Positions 42,152 to 51,432 of a DNA stretch of 64,000 nucleotides are shown here, piece after piece. Below the pieces are notes generated by a model. That model was not told the origin of the DNA. It did not search any database and saw nothing but the letters and a program-made list of their open reading frames with translations. The stretch's first letter is position 1; every line of letters starts with the position of its first letter. The DNA comes from Paenibacillus hamazuiensis (GTDB taxonomy: Bacteria > Bacillota > Bacilli > Paenibacillales > NBRC-103111), in NCBI RefSeq assembly GCF_023276405.1, contig NZ_JALRMO010000001.1:620001-684000 (forward strand), given 5' to 3'. Position numbers and translations under genes: made by a program.

Positions 42152-43611
42152 GCGGAACCGCCTCCCCGGCGGGTTTTGTCCCTGGTTTTCAAAAAGAACG
42201 GCCGCCGTTTGGCGGTCTTCCAAGGTTTTGCCAGCAAGGCACCGGGGATTTCCCTGAATTTGGGCGGGGAAAGCGGGGCCATATACGGAACCCCGAACGA
42301 CTCCAGCGTCGATAAATACAAAGCAAGCCCTATCATGCACAGCATAAAGCCGTATATGCCCAGGAAGCCGGATACGAGAAGAATGGCGACCCGCAGCACG
42401 GAAACCGTTCCGGCGAGCGTCTGATTGACGACGGTAAACATCGAAATCGTTGAAATCGAAGTTATAACGAGCGTCGTCGGGCTCGTAATGCCGGCCCGAA
42501 TCGCCGCATCTCCGACGATGAGTCCGCCGACGACGGTAACGGTTTGTCCGACCGCCTTGGGCAGCCGCATGCCGGCTTCGCGGAACAGCTCGAACAGCAG
42601 CAGCATGAGAATGAAATCCATCGGTCCGGATAACGGAAGTCCCAGCCTCGAGGAAGAGATCGTCGCGACAAGCGGAAACGGAAGTTGATCCACATTGTAA
42701 GCGATCAAGGCAAGCCAAAATCCGGGGAGAAAGGTCGAAACGATCAGCCCGGCAAACCGCAGCAAGCGCTCCATCGACACATAATAAAACGGAAAATGCA
42801 CATCCTCCGCCGATTTCAAAGTCAGCATCAGGTTGGCCGGCGCGATGACCGCCATCGGGGAACCGTCGACAAGCACGGCGAAACGGCCTCTGAGCAGACA
42901 GTCCGCCACATATTCGGGACGGCCGGTATAGTCGAGCAGCGGGAACAAGCTGATCTTTTTGCCTGACAAGCCCTCTTCCAGCTGGCCGCTGCTGAGCAGG
43001 CCGTCCACTTTCAAGCTCCGCAGCCTCCCTCTCGCTTCCTCTATGACGTCAGGCCGCGCCACATCCGCCAAATACAGCAGGGCAACCGATGTCCGGCTCC
43101 TTTCGCCGATCTCGAACTTTTCGCAGCAAAGGGAACGCGTCTTCATCCGCTTGCGGATCAAGGCAACGTTCGTAGCTACGTTTTCCGTAAAAGAGTCGCG
43201 CGGTCCTTTGATCGACGATTCGGAGCTCGATTCCTCCGGCTGCCGGTTCGGCGGGTTCGAAATATCAACGGAGTACAGAAGTCCCGCTTCTTCGAAAAAC
43301 AGCACCAGTTCTCCGGAGAAGACGCGTTTCGTGACCGTACCGAGCTCGTCCGGGCCGGAAACCGGCTGAAGCTGCAGCGTCATTCCGGTAAGCAAGGCCG
43401 ATTCGTCGATTCGCTCCGTCTCTCGCAGCATCGTTTTCAGATGCGGAAGCACCGACTGGTCGATTTGTTTCGTATCGGCGAGTCCTTCGCTATACAGCAA
43501 AAGTACGCGAACCGGAGCAGAAGGCGACTCGAAGCGAAATTCAGCGATGGCGACATCTTCCGCCCGGGCAAACGAATCGCGAAGCTGGCGTTCGTCAACA
43601 GCCGGCATCAC
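42148..43611 (-). CDS. GerA family spore germination protein
   Basis: A 487-residue membrane protein. The soluble N-terminal part (1-240) ends in a Pro-Arg-rich family-typical stretch, and the C-terminal half contains five or so membrane helices with PFYYVSMERLLRFAG, the LPFPLVATISSSRLGLPLSGPMD-type segment (here QLPFPLVATISSSRLG) and IRAGITSPTTLVITSIS. This is the A subunit, which forms the ion-conducting core of germinant receptors. It overlaps the permease-like gene upstream by 17 bases. Start is GTG 43611 or ATG 43608; AAAGGAGG lies ahead of both. Confidence 0.92.
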   Translation of the reverse strand: MMPAVDERQLRDSFARAEDVAIAEFRFESPSAPVRVLLLYSEGLADTKQIDQSVLPHLKTMLRETERIDESALLTGMTLQLQPVSGPDELGTVTKRVFSGELVLFFEEAGLLYSVDISNPPNRQPEESSSESSIKGPRDSFTENVATNVALIRKRMKTRSLCCEKFEIGERSRTSVALLYLADVARPDVIEEARGRLRSLKVDGLLSSGQLEEGLSGKKISLFPLLDYTGRPEYVADCLLRGRFAVLVDGSPMAVIAPANLMLTLKSAEDVHFPFYYVSMERLLRFAGLIVSTFLPGFWLALIAYNVDQLPFPLVATISSSRLGLPLSGPMDFILMLLLFELFREAGMRLPKAVGQTVTVVGGLIVGDAAIRAGITSPTTLVITSISTISMFTVVNQTLAGTVSVLRVAILLVSGFLGIYGFMLCMIGLALYLSTLESFGVPYMAPLSPPKFREIPGALLAKPWKTAKRRPFFLKTRDKTRRGGGSA

Positions 43612-44695
43612 CCGTTTCCTCCTTTCGTTTATTGAATATGACGATTGCCGCGAACAGGAACAAAAACAGAACCAGGTTCATTCCGAACGAAACCGGGAAC
43701 AGCGCATGCCTCACCCACCGCAGCAGCGTCATGTCGTCCCACGGAAACAGTGTCAACGCGAGAATAACGGCACAAAGGGCGGCGAGCAGCTTCGTGCGGC
43801 TTCGTTTTTCGAATCCGGTCACGTCGACGGCCAGAAACAGCAGCAGCGAAACCCGGATGAAAGCCCCCGATATCCACTGATAAATAGAGAAAAAGTCCAG
43901 ATGGGACAAATATTTCCCGATCTGCACCATTCGCCTCTGTTCGAAAGCCGGGTAACGCATGCTGGCCGCTTCGAACAGACCGAAAATGGCGATGGCGCCA
44001 ATGAGCGGTCCGAGCGTCAGTACGATCAGGAATGCGGATAACCCCAGCAGCGATGAAATCCGCACCGCCGAAGACAGGTGCTGCTGCATAGCAAGAATAA
44101 GAACAAGCTCCAGCGACCCTCCGAGCGAATAAAACCCGGCCTTGATTGCCGGCATATAACCGTGGGTAAAAAGAGGAAGCAGCAGGGTATAGTCCTTGTA
44201 TTGAAAATTGGCGCTCATTACGAACAAGCCGAGCAAAACAACCCCAGGCAGCAGCAGGCCGGACGTAATGGCAATCGCTCTTATTCCGGCTTTCGCGGCA
44301 AAAAAACAAAGTGCGGCAAACGTGATGCCGATAACCGATTTCGGCGTTTGCGGCAAATAAGACACTTTTGTCCAGTTCACCATATCATGAAGAGTGACGA
44401 AGGTATGTACCAGACAGTAGCAGCCGATCATAAGCACGGCTCCCGTGCCGACGGCCTTGCCGAAGCGCTGCTTTAACATTTCCGTCAGCTTGCGGTTTCC
44501 GGTCCTTTTCACGACCGCATACAGCATGCAGGTCCAAACGATGGCAGGCAAAAAGGAGCAGGCGACGCCCGCCCAGGCGTCCCTTTTTGCGAGCTGTAAT
44601 AAAACGGGGATCTGCAGCACGTGATTGTTGAGGCCGATCGAAAGTGTCAGCGCGCAGTACATTTGGAAAGCGGTTATTTTCGCAAGTCTCTGCAT
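43595..44695 (-). CDS. GerAB/endospore germination permease
   Basis: A 366-residue membrane protein of the APC superfamily with about ten hydrophobic segments (ITAFQMYCALTLSIGLNNHVLQIP at the start, split here at ITAFQMYCALTLSIG). B subunits bind the nutrient germinant, usually an amino acid. The start at 44695 follows GGAGAAC; the upstream extension is not coding. It is the first gene of the operon, giving gene order B-A-C. A sigma-G-like promoter lies about 50 bases upstream. Confidence 0.9.
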   Translation of the reverse strand: MQRLAKITAFQMYCALTLSIGLNNHVLQIPVLLQLAKRDAWAGVACSFLPAIVWTCMLYAVVKRTGNRKLTEMLKQRFGKAVGTGAVLMIGCYCLVHTFVTLHDMVNWTKVSYLPQTPKSVIGITFAALCFFAAKAGIRAIAITSGLLLPGVVLLGLFVMSANFQYKDYTLLLPLFTHGYMPAIKAGFYSLGGSLELVLILAMQQHLSSAVRISSLLGLSAFLIVLTLGPLIGAIAIFGLFEAASMRYPAFEQRRMVQIGKYLSHLDFFSIYQWISGAFIRVSLLLFLAVDVTGFEKRSRTKLLAALCAVILALTLFPWDDMTLLRWVRHALFPVSFGMNLVLFLFLFAAIVIFNKRKEETGDAGC

Positions 44696-44742
44696 AAAGT
44701 TCTCCGAACGGCGATGGAAAAAGTTAGAATCCGTATGTCCGG

Positions 44743-44772
44743 TAGTATGTTTAAAACAATGAATGTTTATGT
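44743..44772 (-). promoter_or_regulatory. Putative sigma-G promoter of the ger operon
   Basis: On the minus strand CATACTA (44749-44743) matches the sigma-G -10 pattern CATnHTA, with ACATA 18 bases upstream fitting four of five positions of the -35 pattern GHATR. Forespore expression is what is known for ger receptor operons. Confidence 0.55.
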
Positions 44773-44794
44773 ATAAATATTTACGAATTATGTA

Positions 44795-44843
44795 TTGACA
44801 AAAGTAAAAGGGCGGTGCCATAATAAAAACAGGAAACGTTTCC
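44795..44843 (+). promoter_or_regulatory. Promoter and palindromic operator of the LacI-type gene
   Basis: TTGACA (44795-44800), 18-base spacer, CATAAT (44819-44824), followed by the perfect 12-bp palindrome GGAAACGTTTCC (44832-44843) at the expected transcription start. The palindrome is the classic half-site layout of LacI-family operators and indicates autoregulation. Confidence 0.8.
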
Positions 44844-44855
44844 AAAACGTAAGGA

Positions 44856-45887
44856 ATGGTGCATGGAATGAACAATAAGCCGAAAGTGACCATCAAGGAT
44901 GTCGCCCTTCACGCCGGCGTCGGGCTGGGGACCGTATCCCGCGCGATTAACGGGGCGCCCGGAATCAGCTTGAAGACGAAGAAGAAAATATTCGAAAGCA
45001 TTCAGCAGCTCGGCTACATTCCCGACCAGACGGCGCAAAGCATGCGTTCCAACAAGTACAAAAGCATCGCCTTCTTTATCGATATTTCCAACGTATCGTT
45101 TACGCAAATTGCCAAAGGCATTCAAAACGAGCTGGAAGACTCGGGCTACACGTTATCCTTGTGCGATATCGGCCATACCAATGTCGTGGATAAAATCGCA
45201 TCGTTTTTGTCCGGGCGCAATTTTGACGGGATCATTCTTTCCGTTCCGCGCGAAGATGACGAAGAGCTGCAGAAGCTTTTCGAAGGCGTGAAAATCCCTA
45301 TCGTCACTTTGGACCGCGACATTCCGGGCCTCGCGTCCGGCATTATGACGGATTACTACTCTTCGGTGAAAAAAGCGGTAAGTTATTTGCTTTCCCTGGG
45401 GCACGAAGGGATCGCGCTGGTCGGAGGCAGCCGGAAAATCCGGCCGACCAAGGTCAGCATTCAGGCGTATAAAGAAGCGTTTGCAAGCTTCGGCAAAACG
45501 GCAGGCGACGGCCTGATCCGCGAGGGGCGCTTTTCCGACGAATCCGGCCGGCTCATCATGCTCGATCTGCTGCCTGAAATACAGCGGGGCCATATTACCG
45601 CGCTCATCTCGCTGAACAACCAGATGTTTCACGGCATCCTGCAGACGATGAGGGATAACGGACTCGAGTATCCGAAGGATTTGTCGATCATCACGGTCGA
45701 AGATTACGAGCTGACGAAGCTGCTGAATCCTCCCGTGACGGTGATCAGAAGGCCGCTTTTGGAAATGGGGGCCAGCGTGGCCAGAGTGCTGCTGAAGTAT
45801 CTGGATGAGCCTGATCTGTACGGTACTTTGAAGCCGGTTATCGTGCCGACGGAATTTATCGTCAGGGAATCGTGCCGGCCGGTTTGA
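44856..45887 (+). CDS. LacI family transcriptional regulator
   Basis: A protein of about 340 residues. VTIKDVALHAGVGLGTVSRAING is the LacI helix-turn-helix plus hinge region (quoted here as VTIKDVALHAGV and LGTVSRAI), followed by a periplasmic-binding-protein-like effector domain (SIAFFIDISNVSF, GIILSVPRED, VIRRPLLEMGASVARVLL). Of the in-frame ATGs, 44868 is better spaced from AAGGA than 44856. The same 12-bp operator occurs in front of this gene and of the dehydratase-TRAP operon that follows, so it should control that operon and itself, probably as a repressor released by a sugar or sugar acid. Confidence 0.9.
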   Translation: MVHGMNNKPKVTIKDVALHAGVGLGTVSRAINGAPGISLKTKKKIFESIQQLGYIPDQTAQSMRSNKYKSIAFFIDISNVSFTQIAKGIQNELEDSGYTLSLCDIGHTNVVDKIASFLSGRNFDGIILSVPREDDEELQKLFEGVKIPIVTLDRDIPGLASGIMTDYYSSVKKAVSYLLSLGHEGIALVGGSRKIRPTKVSIQAYKEAFASFGKTAGDGLIREGRFSDESGRLIMLDLLPEIQRGHITALISLNNQMFHGILQTMRDNGLEYPKDLSIITVEDYELTKLLNPPVTVIRRPLLEMGASVARVLLKYLDEPDLYGTLKPVIVPTEFIVRESCRPV

Positions 45888-45926
45888 AACGGATGCGGGA
45901 CACGGCAATTTTTTTTAAAGCAAATC

Positions 45927-45938
45927 GGAAACGTTTCC
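45927..45938 (+). promoter_or_regulatory. LacI-type operator of the dehydratase-TRAP operon
   Basis: GGAAACGTTTCC, identical to 44832-44843, lies 50 bases upstream of the enolase-superfamily gene. It also resembles a CcpA site, so dual control is possible. No clear promoter hexamers are visible around it. Confidence 0.7.
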
Positions 45939-45988
45939 CATTTTCAGAAAAATCATATATCGATCATCATTCTCAGGGGGAGAGAGCA

Positions 45989-47113
45989 ATGAAATCTCGA
46001 ATCAAACATGTGGAAGCGATTCCGGTTAAAATGCCTTTGAACAAAGTTTATAAAGGCAGCAATTATTTTATGAGCCATCGGGTTACGGTCGTGACGCGGA
46101 TCGAAACGGAGGATGGCATCGCCGGCGAAATTTATAACGGCGACGAGCTCGATCATCTGGATGCGATCGTCAAGATGATCCGCGAGGATATCGCTCCGCG
46201 TATCGTCGGAGAGAATGTGTTCGACTCGAACCTCATCTGGCAAAAAATTTATCCGCTTACATATAACATTTTGGCCGATCGCAAAATCGCCTTGAATGCG
46301 CTCTCATGTGTGGACAGCGCGGTTCACGATGCGATAGGCAAAACGCTGCAGGCACCTTTGGTGAAGCTTTGGGGCGGTGACAAAACATCGCTTCCGGTCA
46401 TGCTGATCGGTGGCTACTACACCGAGGGCGTCGATTGCGACGAGAAGGCGATTCGGCAGGATATCGAAAATTACAAAGAAATGGGCGTCGCCGCCTGCAA
46501 ATTCAAAGTCGGCGGCAGATCGCCGGAGGTCGATATCAAACGCGTCGAAATCGCCCGCAAGGCGGCCGGCGACGATTTCATCCTCGCCGTCGACGCCAAT
46601 CAGGGCTGGTCCCGCAAGGACGCTTTGAAGTTTGCGCTCGGCATCAGGGATTACAATATCCGCTGGTTCGAGGAGCCGTGCCGGTGGAGCTACGACAAGG
46701 ACGCGATGCGCGATATCCGCATGATGTCGGGCATTCCGGTCGCCGCCGGACAAAGCGAGGTGTCTCCGGCCAAATGCATCGAGTTCATGATGAACGGATC
46801 GATCGACGTGTGCAATTACGATGCGAGCTGGAGCGGCGGGCCTACGGTGTGGCGGCAGGTCGCGGGCGCGGCTGCGGCGCTCGGCTTCGAGATGGCGCAT
46901 CACGAGGAGCCGCAAATTTCCGCCCATTTGCTCGGTTCGGCGCCGACGGGAACTTTCCTCGAAGTTTTCCATCCGGACCGCGATCCGATGTTCTACAGCC
47001 TTATCGCGGACCGCAATCCGTTCCGCGGCGGATATTATGAAATCCCAAGCGATCCGGGCTTCGGGGTGAAACTCGACTGGAACGTTATCAATAAACACCG
47101 GTTAGACAAATAA
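45989..47113 (+). CDS. Mandelate racemase/muconate lactonizing (enolase) superfamily dehydratase
   Basis: A 374-residue enzyme with capping domain (1-125) and barrel. CKFKVGG holds the KxK base, LAVDANQGW the first metal-binding Asp, and WFEEPC the second ligand Glu. VAAGQSEVSP follows where the third acidic ligand is expected, and AHHEEPQISAHLL supplies the His-containing end of the barrel. This pattern fits sugar-acid dehydratases of the mandelate racemase subgroup, which remove water to give 2-keto-3-deoxy acids. The start at 45989 follows AGGGGGAG. It is the first gene of the LacI-controlled operon. No KDG kinase or aldolase gene follows, so the fate of its product is not obvious. Confidence 0.87.
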   Translation: MKSRIKHVEAIPVKMPLNKVYKGSNYFMSHRVTVVTRIETEDGIAGEIYNGDELDHLDAIVKMIREDIAPRIVGENVFDSNLIWQKIYPLTYNILADRKIALNALSCVDSAVHDAIGKTLQAPLVKLWGGDKTSLPVMLIGGYYTEGVDCDEKAIRQDIENYKEMGVAACKFKVGGRSPEVDIKRVEIARKAAGDDFILAVDANQGWSRKDALKFALGIRDYNIRWFEEPCRWSYDKDAMRDIRMMSGIPVAAGQSEVSPAKCIEFMMNGSIDVCNYDASWSGGPTVWRQVAGAAAALGFEMAHHEEPQISAHLLGSAPTGTFLEVFHPDRDPMFYSLIADRNPFRGGYYEIPSDPGFGVKLDWNVINKHRLDK

Positions 47114-47127
47114 GGGGGCCGAGGTAC

Positions 47128-47979
47128 ATGGAAATGACGCAGGAGCAGCTGAAAACGCTGAAAGCTTTGGCGGCATCGACAAGGAAGCTGATCGTGGAAA
47201 CGGTGCATTACGCAAACGCCGGACATATGGGGGGGCCAATGTCCGTGACCGATTTGCTCGTGGCGCTTTATTTCGAAGTGATGAACATCAGGCCGGATCA
47301 GCCGGACTGGGAAGAGAGAGACCGCTTCGTGTTATCCAAAGGGCACTCCGCCATCGCTTTGTATACCGTGATGGCGCTGCGCGGCTACTTGCCGGTGGAG
47401 GAACTGAAAACGTTCGATAAAATCGATTCCCGGCTCCAGGCTCATCCGGACATGGGTGCCCTGCCGGGGCTGGACATGTCGACCGGCTCACTCGGCCAAG
47501 GGATTTCGGCGGCCGTCGGCATGGCGCTCGGCGCCAAGCTGACCGGCAAATCGTTCACCACCTTCTGCGTGCTCGGAGACGGCGAAGCCCAGGAAGGGCA
47601 GGTGTGGGAGGCGGCCGATGTTGCCGTCCGCTATGCTCTTGACAATTTGGTCGTCTTTCTGGACTACAACAAGCTGCAGCAGTACGGCTGGGAAGCGCCG
47701 AACCAAAGCCGCGAAGTCCCGATTCAATCGCCGGAGACGAAATGGTCGGCATTCGGCTGGAACGTCGTGACGATCGACGGCCACCGGTTCGAAGAAATCG
47801 TGGAAGCCTGCGATCGGGCCAAGTCGCATAAGGGCCGCCCGACGATCATCATTGCGAACACCGTGAAAGGCAAAGGGGTCAGCTTTATGGAGAACGCTTA
47901 TTTGTGGCATTCCAAAGTGCCTACCCGACAGGAGCTGGAGCAAGCGATCACAGAGATCACAGCGGGAGGTGACCGGTAA
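47128..47979 (+). CDS. Transketolase, N-terminal (thiamine-diphosphate) subunit
   Basis: A 283-residue protein matching only the first domain of transketolase: NAGHMGGPMSVTDLL, LSKGHSAIALY, LGQGISAAVGMALG, and GDGEAQEGQVWEA with DYNKLQQYG (the GDG-N motif for thiamine diphosphate and magnesium). Split transketolases are known in archaea and Firmicutes, and specialised ones include apulose-4-phosphate (AptAB) and sulfofructose (SqwGH) enzymes. It is followed after one base by its partner subunit. Confidence 0.9.
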   Translation: MEMTQEQLKTLKALAASTRKLIVETVHYANAGHMGGPMSVTDLLVALYFEVMNIRPDQPDWEERDRFVLSKGHSAIALYTVMALRGYLPVEELKTFDKIDSRLQAHPDMGALPGLDMSTGSLGQGISAAVGMALGAKLTGKSFTTFCVLGDGEAQEGQVWEAADVAVRYALDNLVVFLDYNKLQQYGWEAPNQSREVPIQSPETKWSAFGWNVVTIDGHRFEEIVEACDRAKSHKGRPTIIIANTVKGKGVSFMENAYLWHSKVPTRQELEQAITEITAGGDR

Positions 47980-47980
47980 C

Positions 47981-48943
47981 ATGCCCGAACTTATGATGGA
48001 ACAAAAATCGATGCGCGATATGTTAGGCGACGTCATTCTCGAGCTCGCCAAGACGGATCCGAAAGTGTATGTGCTGGACGGCGATCTGGCCAACTCCACG
48101 AAAATCAATACCGTTGCGGAAAATTTGCCGCACAAATTTTTGCAAATGGGCATCGCGGAGCAAAACATGATCGGCGTCGCCGCAGGCCTCGCCACCATCG
48201 GCCTTCAGCCGTGGGTTTCGACGTTCGCCGCTTTTCTCACCAAGCGCTGCCTGGATCAGGTGTCCGTCGTCGTCGCGCAGCCGAAGCTGGATGTGAAGCT
48301 GCTTGGAGCGTACGCCGGGGTGCTGAACGGCTGTGCCGGCAAAACGCACCAGGCCGTCGAGGACATCGCGATCATGAGAAGCTTGCCGAACATGGTCGTG
48401 CTTGCTCCGGCGGATACGTACGAGGTCGGACAAATGATCGAATTTGCGAACGAATATAAAGGGCCGGTCTACATTCGCCTGACCCGCGACCCGGTGGCGC
48501 CGGTGTTTACGGACGGATACCGCTTCCGACTGGGCGAGGCCGCCAAGGTCAAGGAAGGCAAAGACATCACGATTATTTCCACCGGCTCGCAGACGGGCCG
48601 TTCGCTGCAGGCCGCCCGCGACCTGGAGGCGGAAGGCATTTCCGCGGCGGTGCTGCACATGCCTTCGATCAAACCTCTGGACGTCGAGGCGATTGTCAGG
48701 GCAGCGAGGGAGACGGGAGCGATCGTGACTGCGGAGGATCACAGCGTTCTCGGGGGTCTCGGCGGCGCGGTGGCGGAAGTGCTCGTCGAGCATTGCCCGG
48801 TGCCGATGCTCCGGGTCGGGGTGCAGGACAAAAACATTCAGTCCGGCTCCAACAGCGCCCTGCTGGACAAATACGAGCTGTCCGCGGCGCATGTGGCGGA
48901 CCGCGTCAAACAATGCCTGCTCAAAAAGCGGATCGGAGGCTGA
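47981..48943 (+). CDS. Transketolase, C-terminal subunit
   Basis: A 320-residue protein covering the pyrimidine-binding and C-terminal domains: VLDGDLANSTKINTVAE, FLQMGIAEQNMIGVAAGLA (Glu for cofactor activation), KTHQAVEDIAIMRSLPNM, and the C-terminal TAEDHSVLGGLGGAVAEVL. With the preceding gene it makes a complete heteromeric transketolase. The ATG at 47981 follows GGGAGGTG; a GTG at 47969 overlaps the previous stop. A second full-length transketolase at 30278-32287 shows that this is not the housekeeping copy. Confidence 0.9.
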   Translation: MPELMMEQKSMRDMLGDVILELAKTDPKVYVLDGDLANSTKINTVAENLPHKFLQMGIAEQNMIGVAAGLATIGLQPWVSTFAAFLTKRCLDQVSVVVAQPKLDVKLLGAYAGVLNGCAGKTHQAVEDIAIMRSLPNMVVLAPADTYEVGQMIEFANEYKGPVYIRLTRDPVAPVFTDGYRFRLGEAAKVKEGKDITIISTGSQTGRSLQAARDLEAEGISAAVLHMPSIKPLDVEAIVRAARETGAIVTAEDHSVLGGLGGAVAEVLVEHCPVPMLRVGVQDKNIQSGSNSALLDKYELSAAHVADRVKQCLLKKRIGG

Positions 48944-48950
48944 AGCGACA

Positions 48951-50381
48951 GTGACTATTCCCGTTTTTGGAAGCATTATCGGAGGCGAAACGGATTTTAC
49001 CGGCGATACGATTCCCGTTTACAACAAATTTTCCGGCGAACGGATAGCGGAAATTCATAAAGCAAGCCGCGAAGTCGTCGGCCGTGCGGTCGCAAACGCC
49101 CTGCATACGTTCAGGACCGTCAAGCTGTCGCCGGTCGAGCGCAGCGGCATTTTGCTGAAGGCGGCGCAGCTGCTGAAGGAGCGCAAGGAGCAGCTCGCCA
49201 TGTCGCTCGTGCGGGAAGTCGGCCGGACGATCAAGGATTGCCGGGTCGAAATCGACCGCGCGGTAGCGACCTTCACGATCAGCGCCGAAGAAGCGAAGCG
49301 GATCGCCGGCCACTGCGTGCCGATCGCCGCACAGCAGGGCAATGAAAACAAGCTGGCTTTTACGGTGCGCGTGCCGGTCGGCGTCGTTTGTGCGATCACG
49401 CCATTCAACAACCCGATCAATCTGACCGCGCACAAGATCGCCCCGGCGATTGCGGCGGGCAACGCGGTCGTGCTGAAGCCGGCCGAGGTCACTCCCGTCA
49501 CGGTCATGGCGATGGTAAGCATTTTGCAGGAGGCGGGACTTCCTCCCGGATTTCTGAACGTCGTACACGGGCTCGGGCAGGAGACAGGACAGTATTTGCT
49601 CGAGGACGAACGCATCGCCATGTTTACGTTCACCGGCAGCGTCGGCGTAGGGCGGCACATCAAAAGCACGACGGGCATCCGCAAGGTGACCTTGGAGCTC
49701 GGCAGCAACTCGCCGACGATCGTGCACCGCGACGCTTTGAACATCGGCGAAATCGCCGAGCTGTGCGCGCTCCGCGGGCTTTCCGCCACCAACGGCCAGG
49801 CGTGCATTTCGGTGCAGCGGCTGTACGTGCATAAGGACATCCACGACGAGTTCGTCGCTATGCTGGTGCGGACCGCCGAGCGGATGAAGGTCGGCAATCC
49901 GGAGGAAGAGGACACCGACATCGGACCGCTCATCTCCGAGAAGGAAGCTATGCGGGTCGAAGCGTGGGTGAACGAGGCAGTGGCGGCCGGGGCCAAAGTG
50001 CTGTGCGGAGGAAAGCGGGACGGCACCTTCTATCAGCCCACGATCATCACGGATGTAAAGCCGGACATGAAGGTGATGTGCCAGGAGCTGTTCGGGCCGG
50101 TCGTGAATGTCATCCCTTACGACGACATCGATTGGGTGTTTGCCCAGGCGAACGATTCGAAATTCGGCCTGCAGGCCGGCTTGTTCACCTCGAACCTGCA
50201 GCTCGCCATGAGAGCCGTATACGAGCTGGAGTTCGGCGGCGTGCTCATCAACGACGTTTCGACGTTCCGCTCCGACGTGATGCCGTACGGCGGCATCAAA
50301 AACAGCGGCATCGGCAAGGAAGGGCCGCGTTATACAATCGAAGAGATGACCGACGAGCGCATCGTCGTCATCAAGATGTAA
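48951..50381 (+). CDS. Aldehyde dehydrogenase family protein
   Basis: A 476-residue NAD(P)-dependent aldehyde dehydrogenase. CAITPFNNPINLTAHKIAPA is the substrate/cofactor funnel, FTGSVGVGRHI the Rossmann segment, LELGSNSP carries the general base Glu and Cys285 in NGQACISVQR is the nucleophile. It resembles lactaldehyde, glyceraldehyde or sulfolactaldehyde/succinate semialdehyde-type enzymes. Start is GTG 48951, with GGAGG 11 bases upstream. In the operon it presumably oxidises an aldehyde released by transketolase or produced by the dehydrogenases. Confidence 0.87.
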   Translation: MTIPVFGSIIGGETDFTGDTIPVYNKFSGERIAEIHKASREVVGRAVANALHTFRTVKLSPVERSGILLKAAQLLKERKEQLAMSLVREVGRTIKDCRVEIDRAVATFTISAEEAKRIAGHCVPIAAQQGNENKLAFTVRVPVGVVCAITPFNNPINLTAHKIAPAIAAGNAVVLKPAEVTPVTVMAMVSILQEAGLPPGFLNVVHGLGQETGQYLLEDERIAMFTFTGSVGVGRHIKSTTGIRKVTLELGSNSPTIVHRDALNIGEIAELCALRGLSATNGQACISVQRLYVHKDIHDEFVAMLVRTAERMKVGNPEEEDTDIGPLISEKEAMRVEAWVNEAVAAGAKVLCGGKRDGTFYQPTIITDVKPDMKVMCQELFGPVVNVIPYDDIDWVFAQANDSKFGLQAGLFTSNLQLAMRAVYELEFGGVLINDVSTFRSDVMPYGGIKNSGIGKEGPRYTIEEMTDERIVVIKM

Positions 50382-50394
50382 AGGCGGTGCGGCG

Positions 50395-51426
50395 ATGAAG
50401 GCGTTGATGAAAATGGAGCCGGGCTACGGACACGTCCGGCTCGAGCGGATCGAAGAGCCTGTTTGCACCGACGATACGGTGAAAATCGAGGTGAGCTACA
50501 CCGGGATTTGCGGAACGGATTTGCATATTTTGCACAACACGTTTATGAATTACCCGCCGGTCGTGCTCGGACATGAATTCTCCGGCATCGTCTCCGAAAC
50601 GGGGAGAAACATCAAACGGCTGAAGGCGGGGGACCGGGTCACCGTGCTCCCGTCCACCGCGGTAACGTGCGGCGAATGCTCGTATTGCCGGCAGGGGCAC
50701 TACATGTTTTGTCCGGCTCGCCGGGGGATGGGGTATGGCGTAAACGGAAGCTTTACGAAGTATGTCGTCGTCCGGGAAGATATGGTGTATAAGATTCCCG
50801 ATCACGTATCGCTCGAGGTGGCCGCTTTGTCAGAGCCGCTCGCCTGCGCGGTCAACGCGCTGGAGGAGCTGACCCAGCTCCAGGCCGGCGATCTGGTGCT
50901 CGTCTCGGGCCCCGGCCCGATCGGGCTGCTGTGCCTCGCTTTGCTTGCGGGACGCGGACTGAAGGTCATCGTCGCGGGGACGACCGCCGACCGCGAACGG
51001 CTGCGGCTTGCCCGCAAATTGGGCGCCGCCCGGGTCGTGGACGTCATTCAGGAAGACATCGGCTCCGTCATTGCCGAGGAAACGCGCGGAGGCGGCGTCG
51101 ACGTCGCAGTGGAATGTGCGGGTGCTGCGGCCTCCATCAACACATGCCTGCGCTCGCTCAAAAAAATGGGCAAGCTCATCCAGGTGGGCATCGTCGGGAA
51201 AGAAGCCGCGATCGATTACGATCTGATTTTGTTCAAGCAGGTGCAGCTGTTCGGCTCGGTCGGCCATTCGTTATCGACCTGGGACCGGGTCATGCACATA
51301 TTCGAGCAGGACCGAATTCGCTTCAGGGATTGCATCACGCACAAGCTGCCGCTCAGCCGGTGGCACGAAGCATTCGAGCTTTGCGAAAACAAGCTGGGCG
51401 GCAAGGTGCTGCTTTATTACGACTAA
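50395..51426 (+). CDS. Zinc-dependent alcohol dehydrogenase (first of two)
   Basis: A 343-residue MDR enzyme. ICGTDLHILHN and LGHEFSGIVSETG carry the catalytic zinc site; CGECSYCRQGHYMFC is the structural zinc loop; GPGPIGLLCLALLAGRG is the NAD(P) motif. Closest in style to L-threonine/sorbitol dehydrogenase-like enzymes. It begins 13 bases after the aldehyde dehydrogenase stop with AAAGGCGG ahead of the ATG. Having two related dehydrogenases side by side suggests two successive alcohol oxidations or an epimerisation by oxidation and reduction. Confidence 0.87.
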   Translation: MKALMKMEPGYGHVRLERIEEPVCTDDTVKIEVSYTGICGTDLHILHNTFMNYPPVVLGHEFSGIVSETGRNIKRLKAGDRVTVLPSTAVTCGECSYCRQGHYMFCPARRGMGYGVNGSFTKYVVVREDMVYKIPDHVSLEVAALSEPLACAVNALEELTQLQAGDLVLVSGPGPIGLLCLALLAGRGLKVIVAGTTADRERLRLARKLGAARVVDVIQEDIGSVIAEETRGGGVDVAVECAGAAASINTCLRSLKKMGKLIQVGIVGKEAAIDYDLILFKQVQLFGSVGHSLSTWDRVMHIFEQDRIRFRDCITHKLPLSRWHEAFELCENKLGGKVLLYYD

Positions 51427-51432
51427 AAGGCG

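Noticed and set aside
40988-42718. A 576-residue minus-strand protein
   Set aside because: The N-terminal third is an out-of-frame reading of the GerA-type gene. The true GerC lipoprotein starts at 42151 with lipobox and ATGA overlap.
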